Shown: positions 1 to 29,805 of the stretch, piece by piece | Layout: each line of letters begins with the position of its first letter | Position numbering within the stretch: the stretch's first letter is position 1 | NCBI GenBank assembly: GCA_023974075.1 | Contig: CM043792.1 | Location: forward strand, 8,468,456 to 8,532,455 | Reading direction: 5' to 3' | Source: Chaenocephalus aceratus | Lineage: Eukaryota > Chordata > Actinopteri > Perciformes > Channichthyidae | DNA length: 64,000 nt | Position numbers and translations under genes: made by a program | The notes under the pieces: model-generated | The model's database searches: none | Seen by the model: the letters and a program-made list of their open reading frames with translations, nothing else | What the model was told of the DNA's origin: nothing

Positions 1-65
1 TGTACAAACTGTGAAGTCCACTGAGAGAAATGTAACATTTGTGATATTGGGCTATATAAATAAAC

Positions 66-102
<37 letters not shown>
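1..102 (+). repeat. dispersed-repeat 3' tail with (TTGA)n
   Basis: Ends in AATAAACATTGA followed by about nine TGAT units (65-102). The preceding TTGTGATATTGGGCTATATA recurs in reverse complement near 21520-21545 next to (ATCA)n. This is the 3' end of a dispersed teleost repeat copied in opposite orientations. Family not assigned. Confidence 0.7.
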
Positions 103-186
103 CATCTCATTTCTCTAAATGCACTTCGAGGACCGAGGATCGAGCGTCGAGGAGGCTCTCTGGAGGAGCTATAACCAAGGATACAC

Positions 187-1545
187 TGATGCGGCTTTCA
201 CACCAGCGCTTTTCAGTTTCTAGCTCCGAGCGGGAGCTTTTCTGGTTCAGCTCCGGTTTCCCTTTTCAGCTCCCGCTCTGTTCACACCGCCCACTGGCGC
301 CCCAGAGCTGCCCCTGCTGCGTCATGACGTCACCGTTTACATCGCTGATTTGCTCCCCAACAGAAGCCATTACGGCGCTCACAACAACAACAACAACTGC
401 GTCGGGTCGATGATCGTGTTGCTTTTAATCACACGAAGCCAGAATAAATTGAATAACGACTTCTCCAACCTTATGCTTTGCTCCAGAGTGCCGTGGTTCA
501 TTGTTTATTAATGTGTTTCTGCAGCATTTACCGACCGCTGCAGTGCTGCTCTTCCACGGGAGTTCATTCTCCCGTTAGCTCCCGGTTAGCTCACACTGCA
601 GCGGCCGCTCTAAAGTATTCACTGTCCGACTCACACAAGCAGCTGATGCATATCCCCAGTTCCCCTTAGCCTAAGTGAATGTGTGTCAGTCTGAATTGAC
701 ACTGTTTGGCATCACAACGCTGTTATGAAAGTTTCTCTGGTATAAAACGGGTGATGTTGGCATAGCAACCGAAGCTAAACTGACTACTTGCATCCGATAG
801 CTGCAATAATACAAAACAACACGTCTGCCTCTCTCCACAATGATCGATAACAGTGAACGGATGGTCAAAGAAAGGTACAAATAAACAGAATCACACGAAG
901 CCTGGTTAGTGTTGCCTGACTTTATAAAGTGTGTTTATAGGCACTACTGCTTGTAGGCAGGCGGCATAACAGTCGACCCATGTTCAGGGGAGGTGGGTTT
1001 AGTTTCCTGCACGCCTCGACGTAACGGCCCGTCCACACAGTGGCGTGCGCTGACGCTTTCCGGCGGGCGTGTCTGAAACTCGACCAACAACCAATCACAT
1101 GAATCTCCCGCCCCTGACACACAAGCAGCGGTTTGATTGGCTAGAGCTTGTACTGGCATATGATTCGATTGGCTGCCGCCTCGCTGAGGCGTCAAAAGTT
1201 GAACATTGCTCAACTTTTGCAGCGAGCCACGCCAGCTACGCTCCACGTCGCTTCCCACGATGCATTTCGGCTAAAAGTGACGTCACCCCATTCAAAGTGA
1301 ATGGGGAAGCGTCAACGCACGCCGCTGTGTGGACGGGCCGTTAGAGAGACGTAAGCGACGTCGCCTCTTAGCTCCAAAGCTCTTGCCTCTGGACCGACAA
1401 TTTTTTGGAGCTGGAAATGAAGCGGATTCCGGAGCTAAGAGCCGGCGCCGCTGCGGTGTGAACTGGAAAACCCGGCGCTTTTCAGGCTCTAGCTCCGAGC
1501 CGGAGCTGAAAAGGCGCTGGTGTGAAAGGGGCATGATGGGTCCTC
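187..1545. repeat. diverged inverted-repeat (MITE-like) unit enclosing another MITE
   Basis: The segment 190-320 (CTTTCACACCAGCGCTTTT and onward) is an imperfect reverse complement of 1400-1540 (ending AAAAGGCGCTGGTGTGAAAG). The arms look about 75% alike by eye. A shorter MITE (1022-1343) lies inside. The interior shows no gene. Confidence 0.5.
1022..1343. mobile_element. 322-bp MITE with ~40-bp terminal inverted repeats
   Basis: The left end TAACGGCCCGTCCACACAG and the right end are reverse complements over about 40 bases with about four mismatches. The size and absence of coding sequence fit a non-autonomous DNA transposon. No clear target duplication was found, so the superfamily is open. 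Confidence 0.75.
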
Positions 1546-1843
1546 CACGGCTCCTTCGTGGATGCATTTCCGGGAACAGAGATGTTGAAGAGTCGTGATG
1601 CACGGCCGGACTTATCTCAGCCAATGACAGCTCTGCATGCATCCCCTGGATATTATTTCATTAACTGCTCTCATCGCGACATTTTTCACATTTTATAAGC
1701 CCAGTGTGCTCTGATTGGTCAAGCGACGTGCAGCTGCTCAGTGTGGAGCTGCTGTGAGGAGCAGACAGGGCTTCCGTGTCGGCGAAACAAATACAGCAAG
1801 AACAAGCGAAACTCATCCTGATCACACACAAACACTCAGAGCC

Positions 1844-1885
1844 GAAGTAAAAGCAATAACTGTGGCTTGATATTGAGTAAGAAAA
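1844..1885 (+). repeat. relic of the 16.8/19.9 kb inverted-repeat arm
   Basis: About 35 identical bases (AAAAGCAATAACTGTGGCTT and onward to GAGTAAGAA) match the arm at 19662-19696. This shows the inverted-repeat element family is dispersed. Confidence 0.7.
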
Positions 1886-2459
1886 AGGTTTATAACGCTG
1901 TGAGAATGGGTCTGGGGAGAGCATTTCTCCGCGATCCCAACTTAGCAGTCCGAAAAACGTTTACCCATTTCAACAGTCGTGGTAGATACCTTGTTTGTTT
2001 TAAACATCATAAATACACAAACAACAATGAATACTTACAGGTTGTGTACCTGAATCTCCCGCTGGTCCAAACAGAGTAGGGACAGCATCGTCCAACTGAA
2101 GCCATAAGACAGGTAACTTTCATGATACTGTTTGCTGACAGTTTTTTTCCTCTTTTCTTTCGGTGGTGGGTTGTCGGCAGTCTCTGCTCTGGTGGTTGGT
2201 GGTTTGCTCCACACAAGAAAGCGCAGCATTTTCCCTCTTGCGTGTTTCTCTGTTTTAATGTTGTCCTTCAGCCTTTGATGTGTACGGTCTTATAATTCCC
2301 ACCTGTGCAACTGCGTTAACAGCGAAATATGGGGTTCTGTGAGAATGTTTTTTAGGTATAGAGTTTGCCTCTGTATTATGAAATTAGAGTGCATACAAAG
2401 TACTGATATGGTAAATGAAAAAATAATTATTTTTGTGTAGTTGTATATTGCAATAATAA

Positions 2460-2690
2460 CGTATGGTTGTCACAAAATCTCACGGCACACCCGGACTTGC
2501 CTCACGGTCAACCTGATCTCACCAGAATGCGTGACTCCACCACGACTCCTTAACACCGCATTGCGTGGTGGACTCACGAACTTTGTTACTTTTACGTGTC
2601 TGCACCACGCAAACAACCCCAATGTAAAGTGAATGAGGCTCTTTTGTCGTGGTGCACACACGCATTTCTACAACGTCCTGCAGTGAGCTT
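2460..2690. repeat. probable dispersed repeat
   Basis: CpG-rich segment with the short inverted pair CCACCACG / CGTGGTGG and CTCACGG words similar in style to the repeat arm at 16.83 kb. No coding sequence. Confidence 0.35.
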
Positions 2691-3059
2691 TTATTCTATA
2701 AAACGTTATTTTTAAATCTACTTTAGAGCTTGTAGTAACTCACGGGACGGGAGGCTTCTTTTATTTTATTTGTATTCATAATAATTTGTATTTTTCGTCA
2801 GAATGTATTATGGTGCATTAGTTACGAATTGTTGTTCTCAAAAAACATTGCATTGTGTGTAATACAACTGTGATTTTTATTAAATTAGTTAGTTTTTAAG
2901 GAAGGCCAGAGCTTCAGCTGTGTCAAATAGATTGTTCCCTTTAGTTAACGTTTTTTAAAAGAACATTATATTCCGATTTGATTATGTCCCCTTTATTGTA
3001 TTACGGAGAGCAATGTGAGCATCCATTCCCATTGGATAACGGAGGATTTTACCCCGGAA

Positions 3060-3410
3060 GTAAGTATTCTCTCCGCTTTGCTTGACAAACCCTGTGATAG
3101 TCCTCAAGCTCGGTGATTGGAGAGTGTGCTCTGAGGGTTACGCCGAGCGTCGAACAGCACTTGAAATGGGATGGAACCACGGCAGACTGTTTGTGTTGGC
3201 GCTCCGACACATTGCACGTGATTGGATAAGGGGCGGGAAATCTCCAAGCGGTTAATAAATCACAACAGCGCTGGCCAGCTAACTAATCAGACAGAGGGTG
3301 AAAAGAGGTGCTGCAGGCAGTATGAGAAAAATAAAGAGTTTTTGAACATTAAAGCATGTGAACATGTCATAGCACTAAATGAGCATAATATGTCCTAAAT
3401 AACAATGTAA
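3060..3410 (+). repeat. dispersed repeat copy, opposite to 22.45-22.80 kb
   Basis: Shares, in reverse order and orientation, the words AATAAAGAGTTTTTGAACAT, TGAGCATAATATGTCC and GATTGGATAAGGGGCGGGA with 22450-22740. This indicates two inverted copies of one element. Confidence 0.55.
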
Positions 3411-5766
3411 ACAAATATTTCTTGTGATGTAGCTCGGTGGCTAACTTGTCTTACCAACAGATTTTATTTTTGGTCTGTGATGTAAATCGGGAGACAGTGG
3501 CATTTTTGGGAGAGATCTCAATAAAAGGTTTCAAAATCAATATATAAAACAGTAATTACAACCTATGGAAGCCCATTTCAGCCTCCAACAAATACATATG
3601 ATGATGAAAATGTACCCTGATGATGAAAGAAAAATGATCCTGATCAGTTTAAGGACATAAATATAATAACCACTTTGTACTGCAAGATAATGATTTTGTA
3701 TCTCAAGAAAAGGACATATTATTGCAAAATGATGACACAGTATTTCAAAATGTATAATAACTTTCTATATGTAAACATGAATTGAATGTTTTTCATTATT
3801 ATGGATCATGAATTAATTGATTTTACTAGTCACTATAGAAGCAGGATCTTTTTCCCCAACCAACATTCTTGAACTGGGCCAACATAAATTAAAAAGTTCA
3901 AAATAACAAAACAAAATAGCAAAATACATAAAGAAATATAACAGACAACCCAACGATAAAGAGATATACATGTTTAATTTAACTGAGCACCACAACAGCT
4001 TTCAAACATTTGCATAGTTTTAAATTCTCTCACAATAATGATGTTTTGGATTTTATCGGCACAAATATTTTTCTTCCTTGCGAATTTTAAAGTAAAACAT
4101 GACAATTCAGCATTTCAGCAGTTTTCAAGTTTGTAAAGTGCTAATGCTGTCACACAAAGACTGTCTCTACTTTAAAAATGTATTTAAACATCCTTCATTA
4201 AAGGACGTCCTACGAGTATAATGACGGAGAGACACTAAGGAGAATAAACACCATGTTTGTTATTACTGTGAATATTCTTGGCAGCCAGTTCAGACACAAC
4301 TAACTAAAGCGAATCACTTCTACTCATCTATCACCAGTGACAGACAGTGTGGACCTGAAGACCAGCCTGTGATCTGAAATGTGTGAACTATAAAGTGCAT
4401 CATGTGTTTCTACATGTCTCTGTGGAGGAATGTGCAACTACTGTTTTTGGACGCAGAGCTGCTCTGAGGACAGAAATAAATAATCAATTTGTCAATCAAA
4501 TCACTAAATTAGTTGACGCCTGAATTGATTAGGGAGATTAGGGAGTAACTGAAGTGGAGGAATCAAATGTAACGCTCTTTGATAATCCACACAATCCAGT
4601 GTAAACAGTTTTTATGGGGACTACTTTCAACCAAAGAAATAGTCCCTATGAAAAGTGATGGAGTGGCACTTTTGAACATGAGTTGAAACCTTTTAGACAA
4701 ATGATTTGGCCTATATGCAATCCTCAATATTTTCTTTATAAAATCTCAAATTATTTTAATATCACTTGTATATTTGAGCATGTTTAATTGTATTCTGTGT
4801 TGGTAAAAGTGTGTTGCATTTCTTTTTAGTGAAGCACTTTGAGCTGCATCTCTTGACGTGCTCTAATGATAACCTGTTATTATCTAATGTGTAACCTAAC
4901 ATAAACATAAAAAGCTGCATAACTGTTTTGTTCTCCTCATTAAGGTTTAAAAATACAAACAAATATTATTTCTGTCTCTGGGGAGCTCTGACTCAAACGT
5001 GGGAGCTGAAACAGAACTCAGCTCACTCAATGTGATAACTCTTTGTAAACAAGTCCAACATTTAAGAGAAATGTAATATGGTGTATTTGGGTCACCTAAG
5101 GTTACAAACAAATAACCTTCGAGCCGGGGGAGGGGGCAATATTTAGGGGGGAAAAACAGCCTTATTATTTATTTTAGTGCAACAAAAACATTTGTCCTGG
5201 TGCAAGAAACACATTTATTCTGGTGATATAAATGGTCTTATTTTAGTGCGAAATGACAGTGTAATTATTTATTTTATTTTAATATTTAGGTTGTTGGCTG
5301 TTTTTGTTATTTGTTTTTTTCAGTATTGCCAAGAAATTGTATTTATAATTTAAATCTGAGATAATTATCCTTTCCCGTAGATTAAAAATGTGTCTTTGGG
5401 GATATTGAAAAAGAAATTCTCGTAAATGTGTTCCATGAATGTACACATGTTTTCTCTGAGAATATCTGAGGGTTTTTTTTTTCCAGTGAAACTTCTGATT
5501 CTTTTACCATTTTGATTTTGGAGAATTTTTTTTCATCTCGCAAATGTCTTTTGTAAATGTTTCACTGTAATCATAATTCAGAATGTATTTCACTGAATAT
5601 ATATCACCTCCCACGGCTCTGTACTACATGTACTCAATGTTTGACCTGAAATGATCCAAAGCTACCCCGTAGAGGTTGGACTGTTCCTTTAAAGCAGCTG
5701 CCTCCCTGTTAAATCCCCTGTGTAGTGTGTGAAGCAGATCTTTTATCTGGATCCTGGTGCTGTGGG
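3411..5766. other. AT-rich sequence downstream of capn15
   Basis: I see no exon, RNA gene or clear repeat here apart from homopolymer runs and a possible capn15 poly(A) signal near 5265-5275. Confidence 0.6.
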
Positions 5767-21265
<15,499 letters not shown>

Positions 21266-21499
21266 CGAACCTGAAGAGAAACTGCAGAGAAAACATAAAG
21301 CACAGTCATAATAATTAAAACATTAACATTCCTCCGTTTTTCCTGTTCTTTTAAATTTAAAAACACATGAATGTGTGCATTAACATATTTCTGTACCCTG
21401 TGGTGGAAATGTAATACATGAATATGGAAGTAATACGAGAAGCTGCAGCAACACTAACTTTTCCTCTCAGATCATATAAAATGATTTCTTCAGCGTTTT

Positions 21500-22400
21500 A
21501 TTATCAATCAATCAATGTTTATTTATATAGCCCAATATCACAAATGTTACATTTGTCTCAGTGGTCTTCACAGTGTGTACAGCATATCAGTATGACAATA
21601 CGACACCCTCTGTCCTTAGACCCTCTGTCCTTAGACCCTCACATCGGACAAGGAAAAGCTTCCAGAGAAAACCCACCGTGTGTTTTCATTACAGCCTGTT
21701 CCCCATCGCTGAGATCAGTCCACAGCACGTTCAGCTCCTTGTAAAACACTGAGTTTGGTGCAAACACATCTAAGACGTATGTTGCACATTGTGCTCAGGC
21801 TGTGAAACAGACCCCATTATCGTTGCATCCAGGGGAGATTCAGACTGGAGTGAGCACGCTGCCCCACATTGTGTTGCCGCGTTCTAAGTAGCATGAAAGC
21901 GGAGACGTGCCGCTCACTGTGAGATGCAGGAGTTCCTGATGCGGAGCTCAGCCAGAGCTCCTGGCACTGACTGAAGCAGAGACAGAGTTGCTATTGATGA
22001 GAGTTTATTTACAAACTAGCTTCAGTATTTCATAGTTTCAAAGTGTCTCAGGGGGCTTTACAGTGTGTACGACACCCTCTGTCCTTAGACTCTAGCAACG
22101 CACAAAGAGAAACTCCCAAGAAACCCCACCAGTATTGGGGAATAGATAAGAAGCCTCAGGGAGAGAAGCAGAAGAAGGATGCCTCTCCCGGGGTGGACAG
22201 AAGTGCAGTACCGTAGGTGACATGATCCGGATGCAATCTTTAATACTGGCAAGAAACAAGAGGAGAGAAACAACTCTCTGGATGCTGAGTTAGGACACAT
22301 GCATTGTTGGAACTTGAATGCATACAGATAAAGAGAAAGACAAGTATAAGAAGAGAGGTGAAAGTCCAATGTCCCCCAGCAATCTAAACATATAGCAGCC
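21500..22400 (-). repeat. dispersed teleost repeat, reverse orientation
   Basis: Two blocks (21500-21750 and 22020-22380) share ACACCCTCTGTCCTTAGAC and a following segment in which an accelerated-sequence block GAAACCCCACC or GAAAACCCACC appears. The first starts with (ATCA)n, the complement of the tail at 1-102. The word CCCTCTGTCCTTAGAC is locally duplicated at 21605-21636. Confidence 0.6.
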
Positions 22401-22449
22401 GAACTACGATAACTAGGAGCTTTATCAAAAAGGAAAGCACAAAGGGCCT

Positions 22450-22800
22450 ATTGTGCTCATTTCAGGGTCATATCAGTCTGTAGTGTCTCCACTGGGACAT
22501 GTCTCCACTGGGACATGTCTCTACTGGGACATGTCTCTACTGGGACATGTCTCCATGCTTTAATGTTCAAAAAGCTCTTTATTTTTCTCACACTGCCTGT
22601 GCTACAGCACCTTTTTTCACCCTCTGTCTGAAACCAGAGCCCAGTCTGCTCTGATTGGTTAGATGGCCTGCTCTGTTGTGATTAGTCAACCGCTTATAGA
22701 TGTCCCGCCCCTTAGCCTAGTAGGGCCTATATATAAATATATACCCCTTGATATTGTAGTACACAAGCTACTGGAGCCATCAGCCTGATATTTCCTGTGC
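22450..22800 (-). repeat. dispersed repeat with a 16-bp minisatellite
   Basis: Inverted relative of 3060-3410. Contains about four tandem copies of CTCCACTGGGACATGT (some with CTCT) at 22487-22556. Confidence 0.65.
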
Positions 22801-23376
22801 TAATATATGAGGTGCAGGGGGAACTATAGTGCAAGTGATCAACAGCTGGTCAGCTTGGACCTTGTTTGTCTGATTAGGGATTTCTTCTGGTCAACAATTG
22901 CACGCCATCTGTGTCCGGGCTGTAAGTGTGTCACGTTCTTTCCTGTGAGTATCGAGCCAAAGATAGTCTTTCATCTTCATCTCTGCAGCAGCTCTGTGTT
23001 TATTTTTTTATTTTGTACCCACAGCTAAGGTGTCTTCCATTGTTCATCCTATTGAGAGATTTCTTTTGTATATAGATGCAATACTTAGGTAAAAGTATAT
23101 GGAGCTCATTTCCTGCCATAACTCCACAAACAAACTAAACAGGTTTTACAAAACAAACTAAACAGGTTTTACAAATGCCTCATGATTCAAACACAGTGTG
23201 GTTAGCAAATACAAAACACCATCTACAAACTAATGCATTTAGTTTTGCAAAGAATACACAGATCTATCAAATAAACACATACCATTTTTTTAATAAATCA
23301 TGTTTCAGAGACAAACTCAGCATAGGTTTTACAACTACAACACTTTTTTTTACAAGTACAACACTTTTTCTTCTCA

Positions 23377-23430
23377 CTGCGGAACATTACTGCCAAAAGT
23401 CACGTGACTTTTGGCAGTAATGTTCCGCAG
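23377..23430. repeat. perfect 54-bp palindrome
   Basis: 27-bp arms with no spacer, centred on CACGTG, starting CTGCGGAACATTACTGCCAA. The matching place in the other arm (near 28145-28168) has only a short GCGGAACATTACAATATTCCGC version. Confidence 0.97.
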
Positions 23431-24908
23431 GGGCCGGCACATGCATAGATATATATATCTATGGGCACATGCTCCACGGCAGCAGGGGGCGCTACAGAGC
23501 CCATTGGGAAGGCGGGAGGTTGAGCAGAGCATGGAACAGCCCTTGCCAGCCTGATGACAGCGATCTGGGTCAGTGTTTGAACAAGGTGAATTTAGCGATC
23601 ACAACGAAAGCAGCCAAGACACATATTGAGCCCAGAACATTAATGTTATTCGGGCTCTAAATATAATAAGCCTTTGTCTAAAATGGACAACATTGTAACT
23701 AAGGAGATTTAAACTACACAGCGATTCTGCACTCTTCATTTTCTTTCCTGCTATATTCAATGAGTGATACACATATTTTTTACCACAAGTTCTTAATAAA
23801 ACTGACACTGTTGGACTCGGTACTAGTTGACTGCTACCAGAAATAAAATGAAGTACTTTACTGTGTACTTTGTGAGTAATCCTGTCAGAGTCCCCTCCAT
23901 AGTACATAATGCATGTTTTCTGATATCTTTGATGAATGATACAAATAAAATGTTACCATTAGTTCTTAATGAAATTGATACTGTTTGACTTTGTATTAGT
24001 TAGCCTATACTAACAATACATTGAAGTACTTTTACTGTGTATTTTTTGAGAAATACTGTCAAAGTCCCCTGCTGAGAACAACATCAAGCCAAGTTTGATG
24101 AGGGAATTATTTTTTGTTGCCAATAGTTCTTCGTGAGATTGATCCTGTTGGACACAAGTACTATGAAGTACTTACTGTGTACTTTTCCAGTAATCCTCTG
24201 TCAATGTCCCCTCCTGAGAACAAGAATGCATGTTTTTCTTTGAATAAGCGTTAAAAAACATTTCTTCATGAGACTGATATTGTTGGGCGGAGTATTTTAA
24301 TAGGATGGTAGACATGATATCAGCAATACTTCCAGTCAGTACTCCGGCAGCAGCTTTTACCCCTTGGAAAGTCTTTAGAGTCTGGCCTGGATAGCTGGTC
24401 TATCCTTCAGCAAAGTGACACACTCTGTCACATGGTTGCCCTGTTATGATGCTGCTGTCTTTTAATATATAATTATTCCTCTGCCGCTAGTTCGTACCTC
24501 GCAGATTCTTCAGCCTCATCCTTCCATCAGTCCCAGTCAACGCCTCCAGCACACTTCCAGTGTCTGACTATGATATTGTCCTGATGCTGTAAGGGAGATG
24601 CCCCATGATCACAACATGACCCCTCTAGAGTCTGAGTGCCAAGGACCTCATATTATGTCTGTCATTAATGTCATGTCAATGTCATGTCATCCCATTATAA
24701 CAATCTTCTTTCCTTTTTTTCTCTTCTCTTAACTGAATAGTCCTGTCTTTAAGTATAACCCAATGTAAAGTCCTGCACCATTTTAAGGCTTCATAACAGG
24801 CATGTTTACATGTGTTTGGAGAAATAACAATCAATGGCCCAGAATTGTACTTTATAAACTATGAATCTTGTGGTGCTTGAAGAAATACACACTGGTTAAG
24901 CCGGCCAG

Positions 24909-24936
24909 GTTATATATATATATATATATATATATA
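24909..24936. repeat. (AT)n microsatellite
   Basis: About 14 AT units in the centre of the 23-28 kb element. Confidence 0.95.
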
Positions 24937-26542
24937 TGCCTTTTTTGGAGCCCTTTTTTGCAATATTTATTAAAATGTCACTAGTTATTTAAACAAACAA
25001 CTATCTGAGGATAACAAGCAACCATAAAACGCCCTTTATCTAGAGAGCCATTGAAGCCCATGAAGAACTTTCTTTCCACAAATCTGTCCTTCTGCTGTAT
25101 TAATAAAGTTGCCACATGTTTTCAAATTCAAGTTAAGAGGCACTATCTGTGCAGAACATTACAAATATTCTTCATTTGCAGTATTTTAAAAGTGTTCAGA
25201 AAGACTGCAATAAATTATATGCTATATATATATCTATATAATATCAATATTGGGCAAAAGTGGGTTAATTGCCATGGATGTGGTGTTTGATATAGTTTAC
25301 GTTCAATTTTAACTATTTTAGGCAGAAAAACGTATATTGACGAAACATTTTTTAATAATTTACAATAATTTAGAAAGGTTTTTGTGAGAAATCATTTCAA
25401 AAGTAAACTTATTTTTCATTTTATATTTCAATTTGAAATGTTTGCACACAACATTATTAATTTATACATTTTTATAATTTTTTTTCATTATGAATCCATT
25501 TATTTTATTGTATTTCCATGAGGCTGGGGAAGATATCCAGCATGTGGTTCAACATGTAATACAAGTAAGTATATGTACAACATGGAAAAGTAAATAAAAT
25601 AAGTTTAATAGGATGTGGATTTATTTTCTCTCACCTTGTAATTACACAATCAAACAATCTATCATTTAGCTCTGACCTTCACAAAAACATTTTGTTGAAT
25701 TGGACACATTTTTCGGAGGTCTATTGACAGACATGCAATGACTGGGACTGATGGAAGAATCTGAGAGGAATGAACTAGGAGCAGAGAAATAATCATATTT
25801 AAAAGACAGCAGCCCCATAAGAGGCCAACAAGAGTCACAAGGGTTTGTCACTTTGCTGAAGGATATGTGTGACCAGCTATCCAGGCCAGACATTGAAGAC
25901 TTTCCAAGGTGTAAAATGCTGCTGCCGGAGTACTGACTGGAAGTATTGCTGATATGATGTCTACCATCCTCTTAAAGTATAAAGGTGTTTTAACGCTTAT
26001 TCAAAATAGCAGAGAAACATGCATTATTGTACTCAGGAGGGGACATTGACAGAGGATTACTCAAAAAGTACACAGTAAAAGTACTTCCTAGTACTTGTGG
26101 GACTAGTACTGAGTCCAACAGTGTCAATCTCACGAAGAACTAATGGCAAAAAATATTTTTTTCCCTCATCAAACTTAGCAGACTTGTGGTAACAAATATT
26201 TGTATCACTCATTGAATATAGCAGGAAAGAAAATGAAGAGTGCAGAATCGCTGTATAGTTTAAATCTCCTTAGTTACAATGTTGTCCATTTTAGACAAAG
26301 GCTTATTATATTTACAGCCCGAATAACATTAATGTGTCTTGGCTGTTTTCGTTGTGATCGCTAAATTCACCTTGTTCAAACCATAGGTTCAAACACTGAC
26401 CCAGATCGCTGGATCGCTAGAAACACCGCTGTCATCAGGCTGGCAAGGGCTGTTCCATGCTCTGCTCAACCTCCCACCTTCCCAATGGACTCAGTAGCGC
26501 CCCTGCTGCCGTGGAGCATGTGCCCATAGATATATATATATA

Positions 26543-28123
<1,581 letters not shown>

Positions 28124-29263
28124 TATCTATGCATGTGCCGGCCCCTGCGGAACATTACAATATTCCGCCGTGAGAAGAAGAAGTTTTGTACTTGTAAAAA
28201 AAAGTGTTGTAGTTGTACAAAAAATGTGTGTACTTGTAAAACCTATGCTGAGTTTGTCTCTGAAACATGATTTATTAAAAAAAATGGTATGTGTTTATTT
28301 GATAGATCCGTTCTTTCTTTGCAAAACTAAATGCATTAGTTTGTAGATGGTGTTTTGTATTTGCTAACCACACTGTGTTTGTTAGTGAATCATGAGGCAT
28401 TTGTAAAACCTGTTTAGTTTGTTTGTGGAGTTATGGCAGGAAATTAGCTCCATAAAAGTAGCAATACTAAATTGTAAAAATATTCTGTTCTAAGTATAAA
28501 GCCAGCATTAAAAATCTTGAATTTTCAAAAGTATTGGCATCAAAGAATACTTCACGTACCGAGAGTAAAAGTACTCATTAACTGTGTGTTTTGGCCCATT
28601 TCAGCATCATATATTACAAATGACTGGATTATGATTATGGATGCTTTAATATGTCTTTTACAGCCTGTGAAATACGTTGTGCCATATCTTATCCTATAAA
28701 TATATATTAAAGTTTAGTGATTTACTGATTTACATGTTGTATTAGCTACAAATAAGAAATGGAGAAGTAACTTGTAACTAAAGCTGACTGATAAATATAT
28801 AGTGAATTACGATACTGGCTTCTAAAATGTAGTTGAGTACAAGTATAATGGAGCATAAGAAAAGAAAATACTCAAGTAAAGTAAATGTATTTTCTTGCCT
28901 GCTGCCTAAAGAAAGAGGATGTCATGTGCTGAATAGATGGTAAAGCCCCCTTACTGTACATACATAACACATTGGTACCCAGTAAACACTTCTCTAATCG
29001 ACTTCTTATTGAAAGCTTTTACATTTGTTTTGTATTCTTATTGGCTGATCATCTAATTTGGACTTTTGATATGATTGTTTTTCATTGTTCCGTATTTATT
29101 GCTGTTTATATATTGATTCTGTATCGTGTCATCCTTTTCCTAATGTGTAAACTGTATAGAATACATTTATCTTTATACTCTCAGGTTTAGTGTCAAATAT
29201 GAATGACTCAAATGTCAATCAAATGCAGTAATGATGGGAAAATAGATAAGGACTACTCATGCA

Positions 29264-29800
29264 TGTTGGGGAATAATATGCTTAGGTATTCAACCTTCGA
29301 CCCAGTTCATCGTTTCTCTTTCACGGTCTCTTTCCACGGCATAGTTCTATGGCCTTGGGTATTGCTGCTATCTCTCTTTAGGAGGGGCAGCTTGGGCGCA
29401 TTGTTGTTGCCAGATTATGACCGAGCACAAGCTGACATGAGATAGTTTATTGTTCAGGGACATCTAGAAGCCCTTCTTTTTAGGAACGTAGGTTCCCTGG
29501 CGCACATTCTTTTCTATGGACGACAGCTCTAGTTGGATTCAGGGTCCATATTTGTTTAGTCTCGCTGATAAAGAATGTTGATTATTACACTCCGAACTAG
29601 TTCAAACCTGGAACTACAGAAGAGTTCTTCAGAATTGATTGTGGCATCTCTACCGTGTGGTCAACTCGTGGCCCGTGACATGTCTTGTGAATTCTCCGGC
29701 CGAAGCTCCAAATAAACCGTCAGTGTTTGCCATCAAAGCTCCAGCTCTCCTCGTGTCTCTCTGAGTCCCGACTCCAATTGCTTCAGAAGTTTCCCCCACA
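29264..29800 (+). mobile_element. solo LTR with 5-bp target duplication
   Basis: 537 bp starting TGTTGGGGAA and ending TTCCCCCACA, flanked by the direct repeat ATGCA (29259-29263 and 29801-29805). AATAAA at about 29711 gives plus orientation. No internal retroelement genes, primer-binding site or second LTR are present, so it is the product of LTR-LTR recombination. ERV or Gypsy origin cannot be told. Confidence 0.85.
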
Positions 29801-29805
29801 ATGCA

